Source: Symbiodinium natans
Taxonomy: Eukaryota; Sar; Dinophyceae; Suessiales; Symbiodiniaceae
Reading direction: 5' to 3'
NCBI GenBank assembly: GCA_905221605.1
Contig: CAJNDS010002393.1
Span: forward strand, 364,501 to 428,500
Length of the DNA: 64,000 nucleotides
Shown: piece after piece, positions 27,101 to 37,988 of the stretch
Layout: the number at the start of each line of letters is the position of its first letter
How positions within the stretch are numbered: position 1 is the first letter of the stretch
Program-made: the position numbers and the translations under genes
Notes under the pieces: generated by a model
What the model saw: the letters and a program-made list of their open reading frames with translations, nothing else
The model's database searches: none
What the model was told of the DNA's origin: nothing

Positions 27101-30089
27101 GTATTTTGGGGGTAGGGATGTTGTTACAAGCAGGGTTTGGGGTTAAGGGTTTAGGGTTTTTGGTTTCGGGTTTTGGGTTTAGGGTTCAGGGCAGCTCAGA
27201 TTGGCTGTGATTAATTGTTGTTTGTCGTGTTTGAAGGTAATCCTCGCCTGCGTGCCTTCTCCCACATGCAGGGCGCCCAGCTCGTTTTCGGTTTTTCGCC
27301 AGTGCTTAAAGACTCACTCAACCTGAGTTCTCATGCTGTTCTAACCCTAACCCCAAACCCAGCTTCTGAAGGCGACAGTGGGAAGCTCTCACCCGATGCG
27401 CGGAGCTGCAGAAACATCTGGAGCCAGATTTAACGCTGAGGCTGCGAGAGGACCACCTGCTACGGTTCAAAAAAACGTAAGAGCTTGTGCACCATGAGTC
27501 CTTAACAAAACCTGAATCCTATAAACCCATATATGTCTCAGCCAAACGAAGAAGCCACCGGTTGACGTGAATCGTAGCCCGCTGCCGAACCCAGAAAACA
27601 CAGCAAATGGCGAACAATTTGGCATTTGGGGGGGTTTAGGGCACTTGCCATGTGCGCGCAAGTTGGCATGACTCTAAAACCCTGAACCTAAGCCGAGCTT
27701 CTTGAATTTGGGGCCTTTGCAATCCAGCTCGCGGTTGCAAGGACACGTTCGTCCTGCGCACACTACACCCAAAGGGGGACGCCGAAGGCGTGTATGTGCC
27801 GCAGTGCCGGCCATGTGGTGGCCACAATGACAAGGCAGTGAATGGAGGGTTAGGATTTGGGGCTTCCAAATTTTGAGGCTTTAGGGTTCAAGGTTTAGGG
27901 TTTAGGGTTTAGGGCTTAGGGCTTAGGGCTTAGGGTTTAAGGTTTAGGTCGCTCTAGTAGAATCATAATAGTAGATGTATGAGATATGAGGGTTCAGGGT
28001 TCAGGGCTTGGGCTTAGGGTTTCAGAACACCAGGCCCAGTTGAGGAATCTCGGGGATTTGGGATGGGGGAAGTTGAACCCTGCATTATACTAGTATAAGG
28101 TTTAGGGTTTAGGTTTGGGGCTGAGGGTTTACGGTTTTGGGGTTTAGGGATTAGTGTTTAGAGTATTGTGGTTACACTAGTATATTCGAGTGTTCTTATG
28201 TTATTGTTTCTCTGTTGTATTTAATTTTAAATGTCTGGATGTCTCCATGTTGCTTTTTTGCCCGAAGGGGGTGAAAGCAAACCTTCCAAGCTCAAGTCTC
28301 CACTGCCTCCATTGAACCGTAGGTAGCACCCTAAACCCTAAACCCTAGACCCTATACCCTATAAACCCTATAAACCCTAAACCCTAAACCCTAAACTGCC
28401 CCGGTGTGCACCAGGAAAGAGCTTCGATCTTCTTGCGTGCATCCGAGCTCTCCGTATTCTGAATAGTGCGGTGTTTCCCGAAAGGCGGCCATGGCTGTTG
28501 GTGCCGATGTGGCCTACAGGCATCCCGGGCTTAGGGTTAGGGTTTAGGGTTTAGGGTTTAGGGTTTAGGGTTTAGGGTTTAGGGTTTAGGGTTTAGGGTT
28601 TAGGGTTTAGGGTTTAGGGTTTAGGGTTTAGGGTGTTCATGTTCAGGGAGTATAGTGTTCAGGATAGTTCAAACTACGAGACATTCCCCTTACAGAAACG
28701 ATCGGCACTCCAATTTCCTGCACCCCCTGCGAAGCCACGCTAGTGACATGAATAGAGATGGTGATGCTGGCTACGAGCGAGCTCTGAAACAGGGTCCATG
28801 AGCCCTTGTGTAAGTGGGAGGGTAAGTGCAACAGCAACATGGTGCAATAGTGTGGACCATCATCATGAGCACGAAGGAAAGCAGCATCCGCCATACTTCA
28901 ACCCTTCCAAAGCCCTATAATCCCTATAAGCACGAAGCGCGATCGTGCTTAAAGTTGCGTTCCGTATTTTAGACGTGCAGACTTCGCAGTTGCAAAAGGG
29001 GCCAAAGCCCTAAACCCTGAGGTGCCTTCCTTGTGTCCATTGACACTGAGGGGTCCTGAACCATAATCCCTATGCCCGAAAGGTTTGGTTAGGGTTTAGG
29101 GTTTAGGGTTTAGGGTTTAGGGTTTAGGGTTTAGGGCTTAGGGCTTAGGGCTTAGGGCTGAGGGCTTAGGGCTTAGGGTTTAGGGCTTAGGGCTTAGGGC
29201 TTAGGGCTTAGGGCTTAGGGCTTGGGGTTTGGGGTTTGGGGTTTAGGGTTAGGGTGTAATGTGTAGAGTGTGCAAAGCCGAAGTGGGGCACTGGAATCGG
29301 CAGTAAAGTAAAGGACTCACGTCGGAGAGGTACTTGACCACCCCGCTTCGTTTGATGAGATCTGACTTCGACTTTATCCGCAAGCACCACAAGGCCACGC
29401 ACGTTCAGGGTTTACGCCTTGGAGTTTCTTTCTGTGTAGCCGCGACTCCTCGCTTGTGTGGTTCTGGGTGAAGGCTTGTTGCTTAGGATTTAGAGCGCCG
29501 TAAAGTCTAAGTCAGGAATGTCTTGGCAGCGATCTAGTGGCTGAGTGTTGGGCTTTTGCCCCCAGAAACTGAAATCTTGACCAGTGGAAACTAGTTTTGC
29601 CAGAATTCAACCCTGAGCCTTCAAATCCAGTCAGGCTAGCAGCGTGGGCTTATGTGGGGGGAAGTGTGTTTTTGCGGACATTCGCACATGTAGAAGATGT
29701 AGCAATGGACTGCGCATCCACACGACCCTCGGGATGAACCGCCATCCCCTCAGGCAATCCCACAACACGGCCGGACCCGAAAGCGTTTGCCATCCAAATC
29801 CTAAAGCTTACTCCCCAAGCCCTAAACCCTAAACCCCAAATACAAAGCCCTAAACCACTTCCCGGAGAAGATACCGATAGCTCAAGAGCCAGCATGAACT
29901 GTGAGCCTCTCCTCATTCCTCCGATGTGAGGCGCATTCCAAGGGTGCAATGGGGCCAGAGGCTGTTTCTCGAACAAAGCCGGCTGCATTGTCGTTAAGGG
30001 TTGGGGGTTTAGGGTGTAGGGTGTGGGGTTTTGGGGTTTAGGGTCATGGGTTTGGGGTTCAGGGATTTATTGTTGGGGTTGGTGTCGCC
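27101..30089. other. Telomere-repeat-rich spacer
   Basis: TTTAGGG and variant blocks lie at about 27145-27190, 27885-28140, 28538-28634 (about 14 clean units) and 29092-29250. CCCTAAA lies at about 28330-28398. 27241-27430 is exon-like in GC content but gives no clear protein. Nothing else is recognised. Confidence 0.65.
29127..29228 (+). repeat. Variant heptamer array GCTTAGG
   Basis: Inside the 29092-29250 telomeric block, about a dozen units read CTTAGGG instead of TTTAGGG. They then pass into TTTGGGG. This is a second case of local amplification of a variant unit. Confidence 0.88.
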
Positions 30090-30302
30090 ATGGGCCCAAT
30101 CCTTTCTAAACCCCGACCGAGTTCCTTGCGAAGCCTCCATCGCCTTAGCATCAGGCCCCTCCCGGAAGAAATGAATTCCCTTCCCCTTGAGACAAACACC
30201 CCCGCCCCTACCCCAGAACCTTATTTCGTGTCATTGCAGTTGCTGCAGCAACTGCTGCAATGGCATGAGGCTGGTTTCAATATTCAGGAGTGGCTACGTT
30301 AG
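30090..30302 (+). CDS. Small hypothetical protein (70 codons)
   Basis: A complete ATG-to-TAG frame. The N-terminal half is Pro/Ser/Arg-rich. The C-terminal half is a plausible helix (LQLLQQLLQWHEAGFNIQEW). It has no recognised domain and no supporting context, so it may be chance. Confidence 0.3.
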   Translation: MGPILSKPRPSSLRSLHRLSIRPLPEEMNSLPLETNTPAPTPEPYFVSLQLLQQLLQWHEAGFNIQEWLR

Positions 30303-30429
30303 GGGAACTCAAGATTCCCGGAATCCCAGCATGCTCTACGTAGGCCATATGTACCGCATTTTATGGGCAAGGTTTCCTCCACAAGCCATGAACCTAACCT
30401 GGAGGCCTTGCCTTAGCTTGAAAATTCAG

Positions 30430-30539
30430 GTCCTGATGGAAAGCCTATTCAAGGCGAACATCACCGCCTTTCCTCTGTCGCCGGACAACCTGCCAATGGC
30501 ACCTGCCCGGCACGCCAAGTACGAGGATCGGCCACAAAG
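30430..30539 (+). CDS. Exon-like segment (unknown gene)
   Basis: After ATTCAG it reads VLMESLFKANITAFPLSPDN and on to KYEDRPQRG. A degenerate CCCTAAA block starts at about 30548. No family is recognised. Confidence 0.4.
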
Positions 30540-30547
30540 GGGGGTTA

Positions 30548-30632
30548 CCCCTAAACCCTAAATCCTAAACCCTAAATCCTAAACCCTAAATCTTAAACCC
30601 TAAAGCCTAAACCCTAAACCCTAAACCCTAAG
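30548..30632 (-). repeat. CCCTAAA block with alternating CCTAAAT variants
   Basis: Alternating CCCTAAA and CCTAAAT units, then clean units. Confidence 0.85.
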
Positions 30633-30639
30633 AATTGTG

Positions 30640-31504
30640 ACTTTCGAGAGCTGGCCATGTCACGCCTTCAGCAGATCCGTTGCACGAGCCTTTCAAGCTC
30701 TGGTGGCCTGCAGGGTCAGTACTACTACTGCTTCTACCGCTCGGTGCAGGAATGCATTCCTGAGGCCGGCTCAAAATCACAAGTTTTTGTTCAGGAATTT
30801 AGGGTTTAGGATCTGGGGTCTCGTGCTGATTCCTCCCGGGTGCATTTAAGGAGGCTAGGAATGGAGGGTAGCGTCTGTGGTCAACTGGCTAAGCTCTTGT
30901 CAGGCATCTCATGATCTGCAGGCAACATCTGCAAGAATTTCAGCCTTCAACCCGAGACCCTAAAGCCATTGTTCTAAGTCTGCCCGCACTTTCCCAAGGC
31001 TGGCAGGGATGTCTGGATGCGACGGGGGGCTGAACACCAGTAGCCATTCACCGGCGAAACGACGCCTGCACAACACGAGTACTGACAACGATAACTGGAA
31101 ATTGAACTGAGGTGTGGACCCTGTCTATGGTACAAGCTACACGACTTAAGCTTAGGGTTCCTTTATCATGTCCTATAAGGACTACACACGTTGCCAAGGG
31201 CCCAACAAGGGAACATGATTTAGATCCACCCCCTCGGGCCCCTCCCCCAACAAAACATAACAACAACTTCTTTCGTCATGTCAAGAGAAACTGACTCCTC
31301 GCATTGAAGATGATAGTGGCCGCATGGCTTGGCCCCGACCCACACCCCTTACTGTGAATCATTCTTGTCAGTCATAATCTGATTCATAGAAGCATTTGCG
31401 CAATGTCATGGTTTCTTCGCAATCTTGTTCTTAGTTGTTCATGAATTGGGTGCGTCCTAAACCCTAAACCCTAAACCCTACACCCTTTTTTCTCAACTGT
31501 TGAG
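30640..31504. other. Unique spacer, no supported gene
   Basis: Mixed sequence with a short TTTAGGG remnant near 30800 and a CCCTAAA block at about 31455-31483. Short frames show no protein character. Confidence 0.6.
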
Positions 31505-31549
31505 GCGATGCTGCGGAAGCTGAAGGCCAAGAGCCCCAAGATTGACGGC
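31505..31549 (+). CDS. Short exon-like segment
   Basis: Fifteen codons (AMLRKLKAKSPKIDG) lie exactly between GTTGAG and GTAGCAAA, phase 0 on both sides. Function unknown. Confidence 0.35.
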
Positions 31550-34223
31550 GTAGCAAATCAAAGTGTTGCATGCACTCCCGTCGATGCCTGACCGAGTCAT
31601 GTTCTCAACACCAAGAGGACCCCAGGTTAGGGTTGAGGGCTTAGGGCTCAGGGTTTAGGGTTTAGGACCCAAGGTTCGGGTTCAGGGTTTAGGGCTCAGG
31701 GTTTGGGATTTAGGTGGGGTGATGCTAAGCTGGGTGGTTCTGCGCCAGAGTGGCGAAGACGTCAGGGTTTGGCGCGTCCCGCGCACACCGTTGCTCGAAG
31801 TGTTTCTACCTGAACATGAATGTTTAAACATGGAGGCACCCAGGTGCCTCCTAGCTTGCCATTCGACCAAAGTCCAGCATGGCATTTTATAGATGGCATG
31901 TGGTCGTGAGTGCTTCAAGTTGCTACTCACGATACAAGGCAACCCATCATCCGGCATTATCCGGGCGTCAAAAAAAGCGGATCTGTTTCTTGTGCCGGGA
32001 CTGGCTTGTACCCCCTAAACCCTAAACCCTAAACCCTAAACCCTAAACCCTAAACCCTAAACCCTAAACCCTACCCTAAACTCAAAGCATCCTTAAAGCC
32101 GAAGCCGAGGCCTACTGTGCAACCCCGAGCCCAGCTTTTCTCTATGAGGAGATTGTGTTCTGTGAGCTTGCTATGCTCGCGATCGGCTACTCAGTAGTAC
32201 ATTCGTCATAACGAGAATGGCAACGGCTTATGAATCCTTACTGCCAGGGACTCTTAGCCCCATGCTTAGTCGTGCAGCAACATGCCCCCTAGGGCCAAAC
32301 TAAACCCTGAACCCTGAACCCTAAACCCTAAACCCTAACCCCTGGCACTCGTTGGGCTCAAACAAGCGGCCCCCACGGCGTGCGCACGCACGCTCCTAGG
32401 GGCCATGAGTCTCCAGGCTGCAGTTCAACGTTTTGAGATTCGGGCGGGTTTAGGGTTTAGGGTTTAGGGTTTTGGGTTTAGGGTTTAGGGTGTAGGGTTT
32501 CGGGTTCAGGGTTCACTGTTGCGCATCTGTGTGGCGCGTTGGTTGGTAGATGGTTCTGGCCCGGGAAATCGGAGATATTTGGAGCGCCTGGGAGTGCTTC
32601 AGACTCATACCCAACGTATGTGAAGCCTTGGGAATCTGGCTCTACATTGTTGAGTGTCGCAGAGCAAATCCATGCAGCTAAGAAGTTTGTGGGCAAGCTG
32701 TGCGAACCAGGTGGCAGTTTGTTTTGGGGTTCAGGACTTCAGGAAGGTGCTCTCCTGCAGTGTGAGCCTTGGACACTGTTCAACATCCCCAAGCATGAAA
32801 CCAGCTCAGATGAAGTAGGTTCAGCAGATAGACGCAACTTGCCGCCCGAAGCCTAAACCCTACAGCAGGCTCGTAGCGCCCCTGCCCGTTTCGGGGTACG
32901 GCCTCAATTTGCTGCTTTTCCGATCTACCTACCCCTGGTTGCGAGCTCTTCATTCAGATTCATGCATTCCATCGTTGAGCTGCACACAAAAGCAAAAGAT
33001 GCAATTCAAGCTAGGTGCCGTGCTCAAGACGCACTTGGGCCATGATGGCCTCCGAACACACGTCGACGAGCTTGCGCCTTAGACGGTCGAACTCTGCCGC
33101 CGGCAACGCTCTGCATGACACATGGCCTCCCAACACCCCAAAAGCCCCTAAACCCCCCCAAACCCAGAAAGCCCGGACCTCCCACAAAAAGCCCGAATTA
33201 AACCCCCTGACGCTCCCCTAAAACCCCCCTAAACCTGGCATCCCTCCAAATCCACGAATCCGAGCTCTGGCGCTTGGGAAGCTTGCGGCTCCGCCCAGGC
33301 CGACCTCCTTCATAGGAGCTGTGAGCCTTGGCTTGAGCTGCCGTTTCTGGGTCCGGGGAGGGTCTGGGATACTACTCCCCTAAAACCAGAGAAAGGGAGA
33401 AATAAAGAAATAGAGAAAGGGAAAAAGAGAGAAAGGGAGAACGAGAGAAAGGGAGAAAGAGAGAAAGGGAGAAAGGGAGAGAGACCGTAAACCCTAAATC
33501 CCGAACCCTCAACCCTCTCCAAGCACCTCTGGGCTGGAGCCGCTCAAATTTTTCCCATCCTCATCAAAGGAACCCGGGTACCCCTATTTAGGAAACCTCC
33601 CAGGGGAGTTCAGGACCCCCAAAGGCTCTTAAGCTCTAATGCTTCAACCCATCCATGCTGAACCAAGTCTCCAGCTATCGCAGGGTCTAGGGTTTTGAGG
33701 TTTAGGGGTACATGCCCACCCCAATCGACAGCTGTACAGCTGCAGTAGCATGCCAACCTGGAACACACTAAGTTGCAGATATCTAGATGCTTCATATTGC
33801 CGGTGCAAACGCCTGAAGACCTATAGCCTGATCCCCAAGTCGTTGACATCGTGGCAAGCAAGGGGTATTGGTGCCGGCATTGGCGCTGCTGCTGGCGGCA
33901 CCCGCGCTGCAATTCCATGAGTTCAGTTTGTTGGGCAAGCATTCGGAGATGAAAGGTTTGGACATAAACAGCATGCGTCGGTTACGCACGCTCCAAGCAG
34001 TGGCACCTCGATTATAATGCAGGTCTCCTGTGCATAGGTCCAAGGCGCGAATGATGCAGTATGCCACTGATAGCGAAGCTCTTGCGAAGTGTTAGTTTTC
34101 GCTGAACATGGTTCGTGGAACCTCTCAGAAGTATCGTTGATGGTTGTTGTCGGATCATGCAGCGCACCATGCAGTGAACGCTGCGAATACATGTGTAAGC
34201 GCTTGGTACTCGCATGTTCAGAG
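31550..34223. other. Spacer with telomeric blocks and a purine repeat
   Basis: TTTAGGG variants lie at about 31626-31715, CCCTAAA at about 32012-32075 and 32303-32340, and TTTAGGG at about 32448-32515. 33386-33485 is a GAGAAAGGGA-type purine repeat. 32540-32856 and 33610-34200 contain open frames on both strands without recognisable domains. Confidence 0.6.
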
Positions 34224-34358
34224 ACTAGGACCCGGAGTAGGCCCTTATTCCCTGTTTTTAGGAGTGAGGTTTCCTAAACCCTAAACCCTAAACCCTTACA
34301 AGCCTCTTAAAACCAGAATGGGCGCCTTTTTGATTCCCTGGTCACTCTCGGGTCTAGG
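34224..34358. mobile_element. MITE-like family B copy 2, carrying an inserted telomeric block
   Basis: It starts ACTAGGACCCGGAGTAGG and ends CTCGGGTCTAGG. Aligned with copies 1 and 3 it has about 20 extra bases of CCCTAAA units at about 34274-34295, between GGTTTC and CCTTACAAGCC, where the others have GGTTCCCTTATAAGCC. Confidence 0.75.
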
Positions 34359-34437
34359 AGAACTTTTTTGCAAAACAGGGGGTGGAGCTTTGTAGCTGCT
34401 CTGAGATAGACTGTTTAGGGTTTGGAGGGTCTGCAAG

Positions 34438-34547
34438 GTCTGGGCGTCTTCATGCTCTGCAACGCCAAGTGCCCGGGCGGTATCAAGGGCGCGGGCATTC
34501 TAGGCAGGGTGGCGCCAACTCGCCTTAGCAGCAACGGCCTCAAGTAC
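34438..34547 (+). CDS. Exon-like segment (unknown gene)
   Basis: After CTGCAAG it reads LGVFMLCNAKCPGGIKGAGI and on through a short basic stretch to a stop formed by the telomeric repeat. The exon may end earlier, at a GC-rich AG|GGTGG near 34507. Confidence 0.35.
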
Positions 34548-34781
34548 CCCTAAACCCTTACCCCTATAAAGCCTAAACTGGCCGAAACCTTAAAGCCAAC
34601 ACCCTACCCTGTCCAGGTGGCACGCTGAGCGCCTTAAACCCCTTGACGCTTCTGTCGAAGAAGGTGCAGCTTTCGTGCAGTTGCACAGGGTTCCTTACGA
34701 TCCGAGATTGTGGATGTGAGTGCAACAAGTCGGGATACTCCCTAAACCCTGAAGCCCTAAACCCTGCCAACCATGTGGCAG

Positions 34782-34872
34782 GACGAAGAGGAGGAGAAAG
34801 AGGCACAGGAAGATCCTGATCCACAGAAAAAGATGTTTAAGCAAGTAGACTACATAGAGCCTTGGCTGCTGA
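34782..34872 (+). CDS. Exon-like acidic segment
   Basis: After TGGCAG it reads DEEEEKEAQEDPDPQKKMF and on to DYIEPWLLR. It ends CTGAG before GTGTTC. A charged, low-complexity exon of unknown function. Confidence 0.4.
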
Positions 34873-34884
34873 GGTGTTCTTGGT

Positions 34885-36190
34885 TTAGGGTTCAGGGTTT
34901 GGGGTTTGGGGTTTAGGGTTTAGAGAGGGCTTAGGGTTTACGGTTTAGGGGGTTCTAGAGGGTTCAGGCTTAAGCAACACCCCACGGTGCCATGGCTCCA
35001 CTACCGGTCCCTCGTGGTGGCTGACGCTGGTACCCCTAACCCTGGATCCTGAATCCGAGGCTCGAAATCCCTAAACCCTAAACCCTAACTGCCCTGCAGC
35101 CCCGACAATGTCACCCGGTTTCAGCCCTCAGCCCTGAACCCTACAGTTCCCCGGCTCCCTACTCATCTCCAGACCCTAAACCGCATAAATCCCCAATCCC
35201 CCTATGCCGGCCCCCAAAAACCCTCCCTAAACCCCCCTTAACCTTATCACCCAAACCCCAGAAGCCCTATCTAAACCCGAAACCCCTAGACCCTAAACCC
35301 TAAACCCTAACCCTAAATCCTAAGCGAAAAACCACCCTACACACTAAACCCTAAGCCTATACAACACCCTAAACCCGAAACGACACTAAGGAGAAGGAGA
35401 TTTGCAACATGAACTGCAAAATCGCCGCGCTGCTTCTCGTCCGGGTTTTCAGGAAGGGCTACTATAGCGTTTAGGGTTTAGGTTTTTCAGGGTTTAGGGT
35501 TTAGGGTTTAGGGTTTATCGGGTTCAGAGTTTTAAAGAGCTATGGGGTTTAGGGTCTAGGGTTTGGGGCTGTAATCCTTGCAATCCTTGGACCTCATGCC
35601 CGCAAAGCCCTCCTGAAGACCCTAAGTCCAAACAAACCCACCCCCGCAGTGTGAACCTGCAAAGGCTGAAGGCACCCCCCCCCCCAAGATCCCCACACCT
35701 AAGCCCTAAAGCGCTAAATCCCTAAAACTTTCAAAGCCCTATAAGCCCTGTAAACCCTAGATACCGTTCAAACCCTCCAAATCCTGCAAACCCAGTAAAC
35801 CTTTAAACCCGCCCATAAACCCCATCAACCCTAATAACCCCAAAACCCCTAAATCCTATAGATCCTGTAAACCCTATACACCCTAGAAGCCCTATAAACC
35901 CTATAAACCCTATAAACCCCATAAACCCTACAACCGAAAAAAAAACCCTACAAACCATATAAACCCCAAACCTAAACCTTTAAGTCGTGGTTGGGTGGCT
36001 TCAGCTTCCCGAAAAAAGGGTACCCGAAAAACCCCTATGAGCCCTAAAAACCCCAAAAGCCCTAAAACTCCCATAAAACCTATAATCACCTACACACCCT
36101 AGACCCCCCTAAAAACCCTTAAAAGCCCTATAAACCCCTACCCCTAAACCCGAAACCCTGAACCCTAAACCCTAAACCCTATGCCCTATG
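34885..36190. repeat. Long degenerate telomeric-derived region
   Basis: TTTAGGG lies at about 34885-34950, degenerate CCCTAAA/CCTATAAACC from about 35030 to 35370, TTTAGGG at about 35468-35560, and heavily decayed CCCTATAAA-type units from about 35640 to 36185. This is the longest decayed stretch in the window. Confidence 0.75.
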
Positions 36191-36197
36191 AGCCCAG

Positions 36198-36272
36198 CAA
36201 GCTGCACTTGAGGATGGGTGCCGCAGCCGGCGCTGCGGCTGGCGGCGCCATCGCCAAGTACAAGACGGCCGG
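36198..36272 (+). CDS. Exon-like Ala/Gly-rich segment
   Basis: After GCCCAG it reads KLHLRMGAAAGAAAGGAIAK and YKTAG. A small Ala/Gly-rich helix that could be a membrane or linker exon. CCCTAAA lies on the left and degenerate TTTAGGG on the right. Confidence 0.4.
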
Positions 36273-36311
36273 GCTTTGGGGGGATTTGCTTTTTTGGGTT
36301 TAGGGTATAGT

Positions 36312-36349
36312 TTTTTTTTTTTTTTTTTTTTGGGGGGGGGGGGGGGGGC
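36312..36349. repeat. Poly-T passing into poly-G
   Basis: About twenty T followed by about eighteen G. Other G/C homopolymers of 10-30 bases occur at about 37047, 38886, 42846, 54527, 55757 and 58971. Confidence 0.9.
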
Positions 36350-36521
36350 TTGATCGGCGTTTAGCGATTTAGGGTTTAGGGCTTAGGGTTCAGGGTTTAT
36401 AGGGTTGAGGTTTTAGGGTAGTTTAGGTTTTAGGGCTTGGGGTTCAGGGTTTTGGGTTTAGGGTTAGTAGGGTCCCATGTGGGGTACTTTTTGTAAACGT
36501 GCCGTAGTATCTATACGATTT

Positions 36522-36631
36522 ACTAGGACCCAGAGCAGGCCCTTGTTCTTTTTTTCGGTTCAGCCTCCCTTATAAACCCCTATAACCCAAAAGGGGCACC
36601 CTTTTTGTTCCTAGCTTAGTCTTGGGTCTAG
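36522..36631. mobile_element. MITE-like element, family B copy 3
   Basis: It starts ACTAGGACCCAGAG and ends CTTGGGTCTAGT, good inverted ends. It has no telomeric insert. The interior CCTCCCTTATAAACCCC and AAGGGGCACCCTTTTT align with copies 1 and 2. Confidence 0.75.
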
Positions 36632-36639
36632 TTTAGGGG

Positions 36640-37903
36640 GTGAGATGTGTGTGTCCCCACTGTGCCGGATTTTGCGGAGGGTGTCGGGGCATCACGGCTT
36701 TGCAGTTCCACATAAGTTGGAAGAGCGTGGGAGCAACCACATAAGTCGCAAGAGCACGAGAGAAGGATGCAGCTGTTGACTTCAAGCATGTAGCGCCATG
36801 ACTTGTCTTTTGCTAGGATTGTTGAAGTCTTTTTTTTTTTGTGTTGCGGCCGCTGGCCGAAGCGCTGACTGCAACGAGTCGCTGCTCAGAAGCCCTTCTG
36901 AAAAGCCTCACCCTCCAGCCCTCAGTGTTCGAATCAACTCTACCTCAACCCCAACCCTTGCTTGGAGTTAACAGGGTGTAATGGGCTTTACCGGCATTTA
37001 CGGGGTTCTTGGACTTGTGAGGTTTCTGGCCTTCAGGGAATCGACCCCCCCCCCCCCCCCTCCTCCTCCCTCCCTCTCCCACTCCACCCCAGGGCGGTGG
37101 CAAGATGGGTGGGCAGCTGGGATGGAAGTGGGCTTTCAAGGGTTTAGGGGTTTAGGGTTGGACGTTGTCTAGTGACGTTTTCTAGTGTGCACCCCCTAAA
37201 CCCTACACCCTGATGAGGCACGGGGGTGCCCAGGGGCTTCCCACGAGTGAGTTCGTGGGTAGTGCAGGGCCCAAAAGCGCATCCTCCTGGTTGTTGGCGC
37301 TTGCGGTCTTGGAAGGTGGACTTTTTGGCCCAACGTGAGGGCGGATCTGCATTAGTGATGCAGAAAAGAAGCCTGGTAGGGTTCAGAGAAGCACTAGACC
37401 CTAAAGCCTAAAGGATTGGTGCCCTTGGGTATGACAGCAGATTCCGGTTCGGGCGGAACAAGGGAGGACGAAGGCACGCTGCGTTTCCTAGAACAGGGAT
37501 GCTGCGTTTCTGTTGCTTTGACAGGCTTGTTGGTGGGCTGTCCTTACGGGTTCCTACCACCCCAAACTCTCCACTAGGAGCCAGGAAGTCTACTTGCATC
37601 GAGCTACCATGGTAATTAGGGATTTATAGTGAATCATATGATTGCCTGATCATGGTGACAGAAAACACCTTCACAATAGCCCAGAGTCCGAACTCATCCA
37701 CTTCCCCGTTTTCCCATGCCAGTTGGCCCTTTGACCAATTTCCTAGGAGTCCCTGCTTGGGTTTGGGGCTCAGGGCTTAGAGTTTTGGGGTTTAGGGTTT
37801 AGTGTTTAGGGTTTAGGGTTTAGGGTTTAGGGGCTTAACTGAGATAGTTTTTTCCCGGCTACGGTCATGCCGGGGGATTTTGCCCTCCTCCGAGACCGCC
37901 CAG
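36640..37903. other. Unique spacer with poly-C and a telomeric block
   Basis: A poly-C/CCT tract lies at about 37046-37085. TTTAGGG lies at about 37775-37840. Frames at 37226-37599 on both strands show no recognised domain. Confidence 0.6.
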
Positions 37904-37988
37904 GCCCCTGGACGAATCGAACATCGTCCCGTTCTTCGTGCTGTCCAAGCAGCACCTGGCACTGCGTTATGAGAACTTGTGCTTTAAG
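37904..37988 (+). CDS. Probable internal exon (unknown gene)
   Basis: After CGCCCAG it reads PLDESNIVPFFVLSKQHLAL and RYENLCFKN, a balanced globular composition, up to a CCCTAAA block. It has TTTAGGG on the left and CCCTAAA on the right, the reverse of most islands. Confidence 0.5.

Noticed and set aside
36920-36950. GTTCGAATCA as a tRNA B box
   Set aside because: No matching A box, cloverleaf or terminator at the right distance. No other tRNA-like element was found by eye.
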